From the NCBI GenBank assembly GCA_963971425.1, contig OZ020519.1, positions 2,062,028 through 2,126,027 of the forward strand: a stretch of DNA of 64,000 bases. The letters run 5' to 3'. Origin of the DNA: Bryoerythrophyllum caledonicum (lineage: Eukaryota; Streptophyta; Bryopsida; Pottiales; Pottiaceae). The notes beneath the pieces were generated by a model. The model saw only the letters and a program-made list of their open reading frames with translations, did no database searches and had not been told where the DNA came from. Both the position numbers and the translations under genes were made by a program. The stretch's first letter is position 1. The number at the start of each line of letters is the position of its first letter. Positions 1 to 12,102 of this stretch are shown one piece after another.

Positions 1-3000
1 CTTCCTCTTGATGTAGGACAAGGATGGATTGATTACAATATTTGATGTTGGCGGCTTGTGTAAGTGCTTTGAATGTGGTGGGGTTCATTTTGGATTTGTT
101 TGGACATCCTGTGGCGGCCCATTTTTGGGTGCCAACATCCATTCCGGACCAATCGCAAAATTTGTCAATTTTATTGAGTTGGATTTGTAGTGATTTAAGT
201 TTACCGGCTATAGAGGCAAGGTCGTCAGCGTATGCGGCCAAGATTATGGTGACTTGTGATGTTCCAAAGGTGTAGCTATTTTTTCCTCTTTGTATCCATC
301 TTAGTTGTGGTTCTAAGAAATAATAAATAGGCATGGGCTTAAGGTATCGCCTTGTATGATTCTACGTTATATGGGCATAAGACGGGTTGTTCCAAAATAT
401 TCTCCAACGTATGAGGTGGACGATTGAGAATAGATGTTTCCAACTAGTGCCACTACGTCGGTGGGATATTCTAGGTTAGACATTATTGCTAATAATTGTA
501 CGTGGTCAATAGAACCAAATGCATTTTTGAAATTGATGTATAAAATATGTATGTCTTGGTTTGTAAATTGTACATCTTTGAGTGCGGTTATTATGGTTTA
601 AAGTTGTCTAGCGGTACTTCTTTCCACACAAAAGCCTTCTTGGCTCTCGTGTAGGATTTGATGTTTTTCTCCGTATGAGGATAGTATGGATGTGAATGTA
701 TTTGTGAAGAGTTTATAGATAGTGTTGGCTAAGGCAATTGGTCTATGGTTTGGAAGCATTGAAGGGTCACCTTTTTTCTAAAGTAATACTTTTTTCTAAA
801 ATAATACTTTAGAATTAGTTTTCCACCAGGGTGGGATTTGTTTTTGTTTGTAGGAGTGAGAGAAGAATAGGGAGAGAAGTTTGTGGAATCTTGGGGGCAT
901 TAGTTTCAATATTGAATTTGGAATGCGGTCTGGCCCTAGAGCTTCATCGTTTCCCAGCTTTTTGAGGCATGTATTGTATGTGGCTCGGTTAAAGTAAATG
1001 TGTAGCAGGATTTATGGTTCACCACTTTTATCAATGGTGAAGCCGTCATGGTCATGCCATGGATATTGTCTTACGGCACATGTACAAGTGTGTGGGTATT
1101 TTGGTAAATAGTTGTATGTAGGTACGGTAGGTCTATTATTTTTGCTTGTTGGTTATATATTTCATTTGCAATGTCTACTCACCTAGTTATAATATTATTG
1201 TATTGGTTGGTGATACAGACTAGCGGTGGAGATTTAGTGTTTTTGAAGGCTTTTTGATTGATTTTCTTAGGGCTAGTTTTGTACAATAGTATGTATTTTG
1301 ATATGGCTTTTTTGATATTTTCTTGGGCTTATTCAGTAGTTGTTTTTGACCTTGTATGTTGGCATTTTTTTCAATTAATGCAATGTCACATATCCAAGAA
1401 TCATGTGATATATGAGCAGGGGGGGTGGTGCCGGGATTTGGGTGTGTTGGATATTGAATATTTCATTACAGATCGGATAATAATGCCATTGGAGGTTATT
1501 TTTTACAATTTGGATTGGTTTTTGTATTACATGGTATGTGGCTAGGTGTTGTTTCCATTTTTTTGAGAGTATATGACGTAGAAAACCTCCTCGTTGAGAT
1601 GTGTGGTTTGTCATTTGGGGTATGGGTGTGGCTTTGCAAGTTTGTATAAGTGTATTAGAAATGTTGTTGGTGAGTAGGTTGAGAGTGTGGCATGCATCGT
1701 GCCATTGTGGCTGAGAGAGTTGGGCGTCGTTTTTTAGAGTGTAAATAAATCATGGAGTCAATTTGTGTGGATTTTTTTCAAATAACTTTATATGAAAGTT
1801 TTCTATGTTGTTTTTTGGGATGGGGTTAAGTATATGTACGTTGTCGTTATTTATGGTAATATTTGTTCAGCTGATTAGTATGTTATTGGGGATGTGTAGT
1901 TGAATTTGTGAGTGATCTGAGTTGAAGATAATGTTTTTGTTTGTTGTAGAGGTGTATTGTGTATGGTTGGGTGTATGGATATAGAAACCATCGATTAAGC
2001 TACGATCACTGTAGTTGAAACCACCTTGTCTAGAGTACTGAGTATGTGCATGAATGTATTTGAAGTTTAAGTTATCCGTAAAGATGTGCCATTGGTGGTC
2101 TGCTCTATTTGGAAGAGGTGGTGTGGTTTCTGTTTTGTCAGCCGATTAATGCTATCTCTTTAATAAAGTCCCCACATAATATGTATGTGTGGTTAGGATT
2201 ACTGTTGATTTGGAAGGTTATTGTATTTTTTATATCTCTGGTGAATTCAATGTCTTCGAGGTGGAATGGTATGTAAGTATGAAAGATTAACCATGGTTGT
2301 AGTGGCTAATTAGCAATCTTTATGATTTGCAGGTGAGGGGATATATGTATTGGATTAGAAATTTATGCGATGTTGTCGGGGAAAGCATATTTTTATGTAC
2401 TAGTGTGAGATGGCCACCACGTCGTGGCGTAAGGTCTACGTTGTTAAATGCATCGTATTAGTGCATGTGTGTTTTTAAGAATAAGTTTGTAGTTGGAAAA
2501 TAATTTTTGTATGTATTTTGTTGATTTTGTGGCGAAGATTTTAGTTTCTTGTATGACTATGAGGGTTGGTGATATGTTTGTATGAGTAGCAAGACTTTGT
2601 AGGCTGGGGACGGCCGTGTTGAGGGATGGGGCGTTCCATGTAATCATACTCGTGTTTATGTTGTTTATGTTTTGATTTTGATTTTGTGGAGGATGATGGA
2701 GAGGTGGGAGAGGTGGGAGAGGTGGGCGTGTGTATTATGGTATAGGGTCAAAGCATTTTAATGATTTGTTACATAGATTATTTGAAAGGTAGAAGAAGTT
2801 TTGTTTTATTGTCTCGTTAATAGGGGATGGATTGTTACTATGTATGAAGTTGTATATTTTCTTGTAGATTGATTTTTCGTGAGATATAATGTTTTGGTTT
2901 TCCTCTAGGAATGTTGTACAAGGGTATGGGGTGTTGATGTGTCTTTTAAGCAGGTTGTGAAGATTGGCTAGGGTGTATAGAAGGGTATAAGTCCATTGGA

Positions 3001-3504
3001 TAATATTTGGATTGTGTAGGGCTAGAAGATAGTTACATTTTTCTATGGATGGGTGGATAGTGGTTACTATGTGTGATGGTGGGTGTGTACGTTGTTGGTG
3101 GATGTATTGAGCGATGTGTGAGTATGTGGTGTTGTAGAGGTGGTGTAGTGTGTGAGTGACTTTTAGTAAGGGTGAAAAGGTGTTGGCAATGTGTTGATAT
3201 TCTAGGTGTAGTTTGATGGTGTTGAGGATAAAATATGTTTTAGCCTTTTTTTAATGTATTGCCGGGTGATGTTTTAAATGTTTGGCATAGGTCCAAAGTT
3301 TGTTTCAATGTCTCCTCCGAGTAGGAGTAAGAGTTTGTGGTGTATGGTTCTATTGGTATTTTGTATGTTTATTGATTTGTACGTATATAGATAATATTTT
3401 TTTGTTTTGGTGTCTTTTGTGGTTGTATGGGTTTTTAAGGGTATAGTTGTATTTTTTATTTTTATATTTATGTGAGTGCTAATATCGATTTTGGGCATGT
3501 TCAT
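1..3504 (-). mobile_element. Degenerate LINE (non-LTR retrotransposon), truncated at left edge
   Basis: On the minus strand the pieces run in LINE order. Bases 3504-3274 hold a short 5' ORF ending in a 2A-like motif. Bases about 2647-1890 hold an AP-endonuclease domain, beginning TWNAPSL with IVIQETKI, and ending near 1910-1922 with NSDHSQ, the conserved SDH. Reverse transcriptase follows at about 1260-1: INFKNAFGSIDH near 481-540, an RIIQGDTL block near 335-370, and the catalytic YADD at 221-232, followed by a CDWSGMDVG-like block. Stops and frame changes interrupt the reading throughout, so this is a dead copy. Its 3' end lies beyond base 1. The motifs leave little doubt that it is a LINE; the clade is not assigned. 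Confidence 0.85.
3274..3504 (-). pseudogene. LINE 5' ORF fragment ending in a degenerate 2A-like motif
   Basis: A 76-codon reading frame (ATG at 3504) ends in HHKLLLLLGGDIETNFGPMP. The spacing matches 2A ribosome-skipping peptides found near the start of some non-LTR retrotransposon proteins: a leucine-rich run, then D-x-E-x-N-x-G-P. The position normally holding proline before Gly-Pro is phenylalanine, so the motif as seen is probably inactive. The protein is Thr/Lys/Ile-rich because the strand is A/C-rich. The role is inferred from family knowledge and position upstream of the endonuclease. Confidence 0.55.
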
Positions 3505-4440
3505 GCTTGTGTTGGTATGAGTGTTTGTTTTTACTTGTATTTGTGTTAGTTAGTATGTGGTGTTTGTAGTTGTTCTAGTGTTTGTTGGAAAAAATGTGGT
3601 TGAAGTTTATTGTATGTATGTGTTTGTGTTTATATTTGGGTTATTGTTGATGTATGTATGTGCAATTGTGTGTATGTTTGTATAAGTGTGTGTATATGTG
3701 TGTGTTCTTGAGAGTGATTGTAGTTTTTTGTATGTGTGTATTTATGTATGTATATGTGTTTAGGTAATTCTTTAGGTGTGTATCTGTGTTTTTATTTGTG
3801 CAAGTGTGTATATGTATGTGTGTTTGTGTGGATGATTTTATGTATGTACGAGTTTGTATATGTGTATGTATTTGTGTATGTATACATGTATTTATTTGTG
3901 TTTACATTTGTACAAGTGTGTAAATATGTGTATGTGGTTTAATGGGTGAGTGAGTATGTATTTATCTGAAGATTTGAGTTTGTAGTATAATTGTTTATTA
4001 TGTATATTTGTGTGGTTGTGTGAATTGTACATGTGTTTTGATGTGTAGGTGTATTTGTGTATATGAGTTTGTGGTTATAGATATTTGTGTAGGGTTTTGT
4101 ATAGTTCATGAGTTGTGTTTGTTGTATATTTATGTTTTTGTATGTATATGCATATGTATATTTTGTATGTGTAATTGTGTTTGTATTTGTTTATATATTC
4201 TTTGCATATTCTTGAGTATTGTATATAGTATAATCTCTGTATTGGATACAATACGTAATACCATATTTGTTTTTTGTATATAATTTGTATTTAGTATATT
4301 ATCTATTACACCTTTTGATATTTGTATGTTTATACTAGTATTCTACTATGTATTCATATACTTGTAGTCTATTATATGTAGAATAGGCTATAGCTATGTA
4401 TCATACCTATGGTATGTTATACAGTAATTAATAGTTACCG
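3505..4440. repeat. TG-rich low-complexity tract
   Basis: This stretch is dominated by imperfect tgtgtatgtatgtgtttg-type repeats on the plus strand, especially 3600-4250. It adjoins the 5' end of the LINE and may be its leader or a microsatellite expansion beside it. The open frames here (such as 3736-3942 and 4008-4283) are Cys/Val/Tyr-rich products of the repeat and are not genes. The last 150 bases turn AT-rich with nothing recognisable. Confidence 0.7.
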
Positions 4441-4455
4441 AGTAGTCTTGAAACC

Positions 4456-5706
4456 TCACATGTTTGATGGATCTTTGTCTTCAAGTGACAAATTCTTCTT
4501 CTCTCTGATGAAAAATATGCTTTTGAGTACTCCAATCAAAGCATCTTGAAGGTTTTTCATTTCTCCCTTCAGTTCCTTATGCATCTCGTCGGTGTATTCA
4601 CAAGTCTCCATCCTAATCTTGTTGTTTTTGTCCTCCAAAAGTTCCACCATGTCTTTGGTGAGAGTCTCATTCTTGTTTTGTAATTTGAAGGTTGAAATGG
4701 TACTAACAATTGCGGTGTTGATGTCATTAAAACCAAAGCTCTTCACTTCCTCTTCGATGGAGTGGTTGATGCCTTTGAAGCTTCTCCAGTGCGCTGCAAA
4801 GTCCACATAGTTGCCATTTAAAACAAATGTCTTGTGTACAAAGGTCCTTATTTTGGTTTCCACCACACCATAAGCTCCCTTAGTATCAAATGCTTGCTTT
4901 GCTTGCAACACCTCACCTCTCATGGTGACATTGTGTACAAGCATTTTCTTTGTTTGTCGAGGTGTTGTAGCAATGATAAACGCGTGTGCATCTCCATGGC
5001 TCTTTTGTACACGAAAGACCTCAAACTCATGGCTACGGTGGAAGCTACTCTCAAAACCTTCTTGAAGAGGGCTTGGGCTGAAAATTCCACCAAGCTTTTG
5101 CTTTTCACTTTCACGGAGAGGTTAGCACCCGTTTGCAATTCCAAGGTAAGACTTGCATGTTTTCCCAATAACAAGCTCATCAATAATGTTAAGGACAAAT
5201 GGCCTAATACCTTTTAGAAGCAATAAACCATCATATTCGGGTTCGAGTAAGTGCATTCTAAGACTTCCTCCCCATACTCCTTTCATTACTCTTTTCTTGA
5301 TGCTCAAGCATTGAATTGTAAGAGGACCCACAATGTTTTTTCTAAGTGCAATATCCATTTTAATCAGACTAGTATGAACCATCTCTTTAACCTCATCATG
5401 CATGAGGCGGGTTTTAGGGAGCTCAAAGTGAATGAAAATATGGTAGTTAAGAGACAAACCAAAGCTTTCATTGATCTTAATGTCAAAAGGAATTTGAGTT
5501 AAATTAAAATGTTGTCCTTCAATTCCTTTCTTTGACATAGAATAGAGAGTTTGTGGGATTCTAGGAAAGGCTACTCTTGCATTACATACCTCTTCCGCCT
5601 CCTCCTTTTGCATGCCCCTAGTCATCATATCCATCACCGTTTTGCCACTATAAAGCTCCTCATTACCTTCCTCCACCGCTAAGGCCTCCATAGCTTGAAA
5701 ACCCAT
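4456..5706 (-). pseudogene. Unrecognised gene with one in-frame stop (416 codons)
   Basis: From an ATG at 5706 one minus-strand frame runs for 416 codons to 4456, interrupted only by a TAA at 5122-5124. Before the stop are 194 residues starting MGFQAMEALAVEEG. After it the frame continues coherently through HAFIIATTPRQTKKMLVHNV into a Lys/Glu-rich, coiled-coil-like end (about 4700-4456: MVELLEDKNNKIRMETCEY, then KELKGEMKNLQDAL). A TAA codon is upstream in frame, so the start is plausible. I do not recognise the family. It could be a transposon-borne gene, since it sits between mobile elements, or a host gene recently inactivated by a single change. Confidence 0.55.
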
Positions 5707-5988
5707 CCAAAATTGAAATTAGGTTAACTCTGGCACTTGAATTGACTTATCTTTTTTCACAAGAGAGGCTCTACTTTTCTTGCTAGTGCTTGTTGTTTCC
5801 TCTCCCTTCCTTGATGTTTTTGAGCTTTGGGCCTTGAATCGGCTCCTCTCTGGGAACTCCACCTCTGTTCTACGTTCCTCATGGTATTTTATGTCATGGT
5901 AAAAGTGGGACTAAGCTGACCGTTGAAGAAACGTGGGGTGAAATGTGGGTTGGTTGGAGCGGGCTTTGGGCCTGACGCTCTCCTCGTC
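5707..5988. other. Spacer, nothing recognised
   Basis: This is a short spacer upstream (minus strand) of the interrupted gene at 4456-5706. It could hold that gene's promoter, but no element is evident. Confidence 0.5.
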
Positions 5989-6307
5989 ACTAGCCAGCCT
6001 CGAAATCGAGGATTGGCTGTGGCCAATCATCGCCGTCGATCTCATTTGAGATGATCCTCACCCTTGAATTCAAACACCAAGGTATACGCAATATACCCCA
6101 AGGAAATGAGTGAATCCATATTAAAGTAGGAGACCATTAAACAATTGATTCATCAACCCTAAGCGCCGTGCGAGCGCAGGTGGCTATTTGGCCTACCGGC
6201 CAAGGGACAAGATCTTCTTTTGGCAGCCATCGATGGCCGTCGATCTCCCAGCCAGATTGACGGCCAGATCTTCTCCCAGCCAGTCCTCGAATTCGAGGTT
6301 GGCTAGT
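5989..6307. mobile_element. MITE-like element with 31-bp inverted repeats
   Basis: The 31 bases at 5989-6019 are the reverse complement of 6277-6307 with three mismatches. Each arm contains its own near-palindrome (CCTCGAAATCGAGG on the left, the perfect palindrome CCTCGAATTCGAGG on the right). Flanking sequence on both sides contains a gacgctct motif, so the true ends may lie slightly further out. The interior repeats gccgtcgatctc-like words. There is no coding capacity. The size and structure fit a MITE or foldback element. Confidence 0.65.
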
Positions 6308-8181
6308 CGCGAGGTGACGCTCTTCCTCAACTAGCGGAATTCAGGACTGAGAGGCGAGGGTGTCCATGATTGGGTTGAGTATTGTGGCTGTTTTGGGTGG
6401 AGCCTCCAATGCCTCATGGTCTCTTTTGCTTCTCTTTGAGTTCACATTGACTTCCTCTTGCTTCTGTATCTCTATATACTTCTCTATTCGTGTCTTCAAT
6501 CTCTCCTATGATTGTGTATTTGTGTCCCCCGCCGTTTGAGGCTGCGGGTTGTTGTTCCGGCGATGAGATCTTCTAGTTGAAGGCAAAGCTTGGCCCTTGT
6601 GTGTCTGGGCCTGGAGTTAGCCACGAGCAGTTGAGAAGTTTGATTAGGAGTAGCATCGAGCTTAAATATAGGGCGGAGCAGTTGATGTAGGCTTTTGATG
6701 TGGAGGACGGTGAGGTTGGTGTCGGAGGGGGAATCTTTGTGTCTATAATCTGCATACTAGCAGTCTTTGCGCTGGCAGACTTTGAGCCTATAATCTGCGT
6801 GTCTAGAGTCTTCTAGGGCTTGTTGTGGTGCGTTGCTTGCTTGTGGTTTTGAGTCTTCCATTTTGCGGTGGTTCTGATGCTAATGTTGTGTTGTTGATTG
6901 TGGATCTATTTGTCTGAATGTGTTTTTTCTTTGGTGCTTGCAGATTCGAGGGGTTGTTGAGGATTGTTGTGGATATTGGCAGCAATTTTGTCTATAGAGA
7001 TTCAAGCTTCCTTTTTGCCGACTTGGTCAAATCTCAAGTAAGTTGAATCTGCATCAATTAGGGGTGGTATTGAGGATGGTAATAATATCTTACCTTAAAC
7101 TCGGTACTTGTGCGTGTTGTTGGGTATAGGTGTCTCCGCTATGTGGAGTTCTTACGAAATGCAGGTTGCATGAGTAGAGGCGGCATTTCTGCTTGAACCA
7201 CCATGTGTTGATCACTAGAGTTGTGAAATTAGATCTAGTTCTAGAGAGAATTGTTATGCTATATCAAGTGAGTGTATATGTGCCGTTTCGATCTATAGTA
7301 GTACGTGCAAGAGCATGATTACAAAGGTTGGTTGTTACAAGGCAAACATAAAATATGCAAGAATGGAAAGAGGAGGGTATGAAGTTATCTTGGTTGATGA
7401 TGTTGGCTCGCAGGTGGGGTGGTATACGCGTTGGGTATTGGAGTTAAGGACTACTGCCAGGTGTTTAGTGTTGTTCTCGGGTCTGTATTGAATGTTGTTG
7501 GATACTGCTTCCGGATCTGCGTTGATTAATGTTGAGTCTTGCTTCCTAGTCCGAGTTGCAGTCTGCATTGTGTTAGGCTTGGGCGTTGCTACTGCACCTG
7601 GATATTCTCGATTACAATTAGAACGTAAGAGCTTGGTGTAAGCAGCAACCGTTATCTTGAGAAGAAAATATACTTTGAAAAACGCATGTAAGTGATGAGC
7701 TGGAATGGACTCGTAAGGAGGTGAGGGATAGCTTGATTGTAGGGCTTGTGATCTTGTACTCATCTAGAACATATGTGGGCTCACAGTAAAGCCAACAACC
7801 TCTTACTCCATGTAGTTCTAGGTCCTCAGATTAAGTCCTTGTGCCTCTTGTCACCACGATATGTTGAGCTTACTCACTAGTTCTCCTCATCTCTCACTTA
7901 ATGTTCGGACTAAGGCATTCTAGAGGAATCAATACTCTATTAATAAAATTTTGAGAATGTAATCATAAGATCTTCTAAACTTATATGAGATGATGCAGTA
8001 AAATTTTTGCGAGTTTTGACCGTACAGATTGAAAGATACTTGTAGTCAAAGCAAAATTGTTTGTACCCCGAGGTACCCTTGGTCCTCTAGGAGCTAAGGT
8101 TGACATATGAGACAAAATTCCTATAATTTTGTGACATTTGAGATATAAGTTTCAACTTACGTTAACTGTAGATTTTAGGAG
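6308..8181. other. No supported gene
   Basis: I see no conserved domain here. A minus-strand open frame at 7763-7335 (142 aa, ATG start) has a Ser/Thr/Pro-rich composition and no recognised motif. It may be chance or a transposon remnant. No convincing LTR pair or tRNA was found by eye. Confidence 0.5.
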
Positions 8182-8577
8182 TTAACCCCTTAAAGGTCGG
8201 TGGGGGACCATATATACGGTCACGTACTTTACTCTCAACATCCAATGAATGTATTAAAATTTAGCAAGACATTCACCTTTGGATTGAATATTCTTCAACT
8301 AGCATCTTTCATTTGGAGGTCAATTCAATATCTCAACCTTATCATGCTCAAATACAACACCATACATGTAGAATGCATGGCCATTTTGCAACTTCTCAAG
8401 CATGTAGTAGATGCAATAATGATCTAAATTAGAATTGTCATGTGTCATTAGATTGGACTCAACACAAATACAAACTTTTGTAATTATTGTATACATCACT
8501 TCCTACTCTTTGTATGTTGAATACACAAAAAACCATGTAGCAACCCAAAGGTGGCTTCTCCGATCTTTAAGGATTAA
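8182..8577. mobile_element. TTAA-flanked MITE (396 bp)
   Basis: TTAA occurs at both edges (8182-8185 and 8574-8577). Immediately inside are inverted ends: CCCCTTAAAGGTCGG on the left, and on the right CCGATCTTTAAGGA, whose complement is TCCTTAAAGATCGG. A TTAA target duplication with CCC-type ends is characteristic of piggyBac-type elements. There is no transposase inside, so it is non-autonomous. It is related in end sequence to the larger TTAA elements at 30,263 and 53,324. Confidence 0.7.
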
Positions 8578-9853
8578 ATGGGTGCAAAATTTGGGGATGG
8601 AGGGAGTATGAGTTGTTAGGCAAGCCTAAAGCAGTGTGCGGAGAGTTGGGAGCGGTGGTTGTAGGGCCTAAAGCATAAAAATCAATCAATGCATATGAAT
8701 TTTGGTTGGAACAAACACTATAAGAAACCCGTGTTTTTTGTTATGTCCTTAATCATGTCAGCGTGTTTTTTTGATGTCTTGGAGCTAGCCAGTAATGTCC
8801 CCGTGAACGTGAGGATGTCCACGCGTCAATAATGAACAGTGGAGGTGGGAGGGTCCCGAAACGCGCGTGCGAAAGAGGAGACGCGACGATGTCTCCAACA
8901 ACGCGCCCGTCTCCGAGGACGTCATCGAGGACATCTTGGGTGACTCAAAACTGCCACGCTGGCAGCGGACAAGCGTTTCACCTGGGGTAAGAATGTCGAA
9001 GTTATTGTTGTGCAAGGTAGAAAACAGCCCAACATTAAAAAAAACAGCGAAACGGGTAGCGGTCTGCAAGAGGAGAAAAAAGGGCACGAGCCTTATAAAA
9101 CAAGATTTTTTTATAAAAAAAATAAAAAAATAAAGTATATAAAATTGAAGAATATTCTGATTATATTTATTAACTTTGATCCTCTGAAATTTTTTATTTG
9201 TCCACTTCGTATCAAAATGGTTTCCAAAATAAAATAAAATTTTAAATATTAAAAATACAAAATATCAATTAATATTATAATAATATTCTATGAAAACTGA
9301 TTATTCTGTAATTAAAGCGGACATATTAAATTCAGTACTGTATATTTAAATATTAAATAATATTAATTAATTAATATAATATTAAAATACCACTTTTCTA
9401 CCAAAACCATAATTATAAGGAATTTAGGGTGATTTTGTAAAGTCCTTGGTGGCTTACCCATGTGGACATATTATATATTTTGTAGTTTACAGCACTTCAT
9501 CTACATGGCAAACACAACTCCATGTCGGATAAGGTGACACGTCATTCTGTGTATAGGTCCACGTCACTTGAGACATCCAATTGAAGATGTCTCGAGTAAC
9601 ATCTACATATCTTTGAGGACATCCCACAGAGACGTCTTCGAAAACATCAGCAGTGTTTGGCAAAACATTGACATGTCCTGGAAAACATCATCGTGTCTTG
9701 CAAAACATAACCATCAAGTAGGATGAATTTCGTCAAGTTCATAGGATGAATAGAGGCGGCGAGGGTTAGCTGCTGCAGCCATAGTTAGGTCATGAGACCT
9801 TTAAGTAAAATTTGAGGTTGCACAAAGCTCACTTTGGTCTTCATTTCTCCAAG

Positions 9854-10030
9854 TAGTTAGAGTTTAGAATGTAGAGGTTGGAGTTTTAGAGTGTAGACTG
9901 AGTTTACAAGTTAGAATGTTAGAGTTTAGAGTGTAGAGGTTAGAATTTTGAGTGTAGAGGTTAGAGTTTAGAATGTAGAGGTTAGAGTTTTGAGTGTAGA
10001 GGTTAGAGTTTTGAGTGTAGAGGTTAGAGG
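9854..10030. repeat. 21-bp minisatellite inside the CACTA element
   Basis: About eight imperfect copies of a unit close to gtagaggttagagttttga lie head to tail. Read on the minus strand they give a seven-residue peptide repeat (LYTQNSN), which is a by-product and not a protein. Confidence 0.85.
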
Positions 10031-10382
10031 TGCAGTGTTGGACATGCAATGTGCTGTGAGCGACATATAGACGTGACCATGTTGTAGAAGACGTATGCCG
10101 CAGCACTTAGGAAACGCACGGACGTCTTTTGAAACATCCCCGTGTCTATGGAGACATTCCTGGACATGTTCACAAACACGGCAATGTTTTAGGCTACGAT
10201 GTTGTGACACTTTAGTGATGTTCAATTTTGAGTACAGTGTAGGCTGTATTCGTCTATGTAATGACTATAAAGTGGAAGGCATTCATATTTTAAATTGCGT
10301 GTATATCATATTACCACATTTGCAAGTAGGCCAGTAAGCATAAATTTGGATGAATGTACATGTTACATGTATGATGAGGTAT

Positions 10383-10460
10383 TCATGTCTTGTACTCATG
10401 TCTTGTACAACATACTCATGTCTTGTACAACGTATTCATGTCTTGTACAACATGTCTCGA
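10383..10460. repeat. About 20-bp tandem repeat inside the CACTA element
   Basis: Four adjoining copies of a tcatgtcttgtacaacat-like unit, with small length differences. This belongs to the internal part of the CACTA element. Confidence 0.8.
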
Positions 10461-11142
10461 TGTCCCTCCAAAATACCATCACATACACAGCGTCAGCAAT
10501 ACCATGCATCAGGGGATGTTACATCAGACACGCATAAGTTCTTTGAGACGTCTGCGATGACACCCTCATTGCCGACGACCATGGGTCGGCAACGTATTGG
10601 AGGACGCGATCATGTCCATCGCCACGTCCTCTAGGGCATGGCGATGTTCAACGAAATCAGCATCAAAATCCAGGTAGCGTTGGCGTAGACATCGAACAGG
10701 ACATTTCCACGTCAACCCGGGACGTCTTTAAAAACACAGCCATGTTACCAATGATGTCCCCGCAAACACGAATCTGAAAAAAAAACCACGCAAATATCTG
10801 CTGACGTGGCCTGCCACGTCACTCTTTCCCGGGTCCAGGTCAGACGCCACGTCAGATTCCACGTCACCATTGGATCGGATGAAATTCCCGGCCATGTGGC
10901 ACTGCCCGTCATCCTGCCGCTTAGGTGTCGTCTACGTGGCGCCCAGTTGGCACCATTTCCAGCCTCCCTAAATCTCCGAAAATCGTCCCTGTCGTAGGGA
11001 TGTCCTCGCGTTTTTGGTGATGTCCCCACGCGTTATAGCGTGTTACACGCGTTGGTATGTCAGAGGGATGTAAATTCGGATGTCTACATGTCTCCTGGGA
11101 CATGATTCAGGACGTGACAAAAAACACGGGTTTCTTATAGTG

Positions 11143-12102
11143 AAATATAATGTAGAATTTAAAATGTAATAAAATGTAAATTTAATATAAAAGTGGGATC
11201 TATTACACTGATTTGATCATCTATTGTCTATAGAAATGTATTAGTATTAGTTGTGTATAAAACCAATGAAGTGCAAAGGTCATTATAGTATTAAGCCTTA
11301 AAGGGCATTTTGCCCCTCGGGGGACATTTTGAGATGGTTCCTATGTTATCAATTTTGATCACAAATTTTTGAATTTTTCTATAAAGATGTACCATTTTAA
11401 GAGTATATTAATTATCCTAATGTTGTAGTCTATAAATTAGAGGATAAAAAACATGAGAAGGTGTTCTCCTTTATTATACTATACATTATAATCTTTTCAT
11501 GATAAATGGAATTTAAAGAAGGTGACTTGACTGGAGAGAGGTGTAGGATAATTAAATGTAGTCCACTCTTGAAGGGCTTTTGTTTGTATAGTGTAGGGTA
11601 TAGTGTAGTACATTAATTGCCATTTTCATTTATGCATTTCATTCGAGCCGAGAATGAAACCATGGTAGTTTTGTAAATGTTTGAATTTAGGCAACAACAA
11701 TTAGGAGTTTGACTTAAAGACAAATTTTAATAATCTAGGGCTCTCAATTTCATTTCTAGATGAGTAGAAAGCTCTACAATATCGTATAGTCTTTCAAAAT
11801 GTACGATAGCTTGATAGGGAAACTTCTAACTACTCTCCAAAAAAAAAACATATTCTTATGACTACCAAAATAAGTAGTGCATATATCTCTCTATGAAACA
11901 AAATATTGTATACAATTTCTTACTTGGTGAAGTTGAAACCTAGGTCACTCAAAAGGTACCTCGATGCAAGCAAATACTGAGAGGAGAGTGAAGACCAAGG
12001 GAGCCGGAGCTTGAACGCGAAGACGACCATGGTAGCCATTGCAAAACATAAGCGTTCGAGGAGAGGAAGTGAGAGAATATTAGAAGTGTGCACGTTCGGC
12101 AT
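11143..12102. other. AT-rich spacer, nothing recognised
   Basis: No coding region, RNA gene or clear repeat is recognised. A short TTAA-element-like motif (agccttaaaggg near 11,295) may be a worn MITE end. Confidence 0.5.

Larger units (their letters stand above)
8716..11142. mobile_element. Non-autonomous CACTA transposon
   Basis: The left end begins CACTATAAGAAACCCGTG and the right end is its exact reverse complement. Identity extends 26 bases, through GTTTTTTGT. The element is flanked by a 3-bp AAA duplication (8713-8715 and 11143-11145), as expected for CACTA (CMC/EnSpm). Both subterminal regions are packed with short gacatc, gacgtc and atgtcc words, typical of transposase-binding subterminal repeats. 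The interior holds an AT-rich block (9090-9420) and two minisatellites. No transposase domain is visible in 2,427 bp, so movement would need a partner element. The near-perfect ends suggest fairly recent insertion. Confidence 0.93.

Noticed and set aside
3736-4283. Cys/Val/Tyr-rich ORFs that look like membrane peptides
   Set aside because: Products of TG-rich low-complexity sequence.
8867-9133. F-box-like SEDVIEDIL segment inside the CACTA element
   Set aside because: It is built from the repeated gaggacatc-type subterminal words and lacks the rest of an F-box; chance resemblance.
9864-10225. Peptide with seven-residue repeats (LYTQNSN)
   Set aside because: Direct consequence of the 21-bp minisatellite, a multiple of three.
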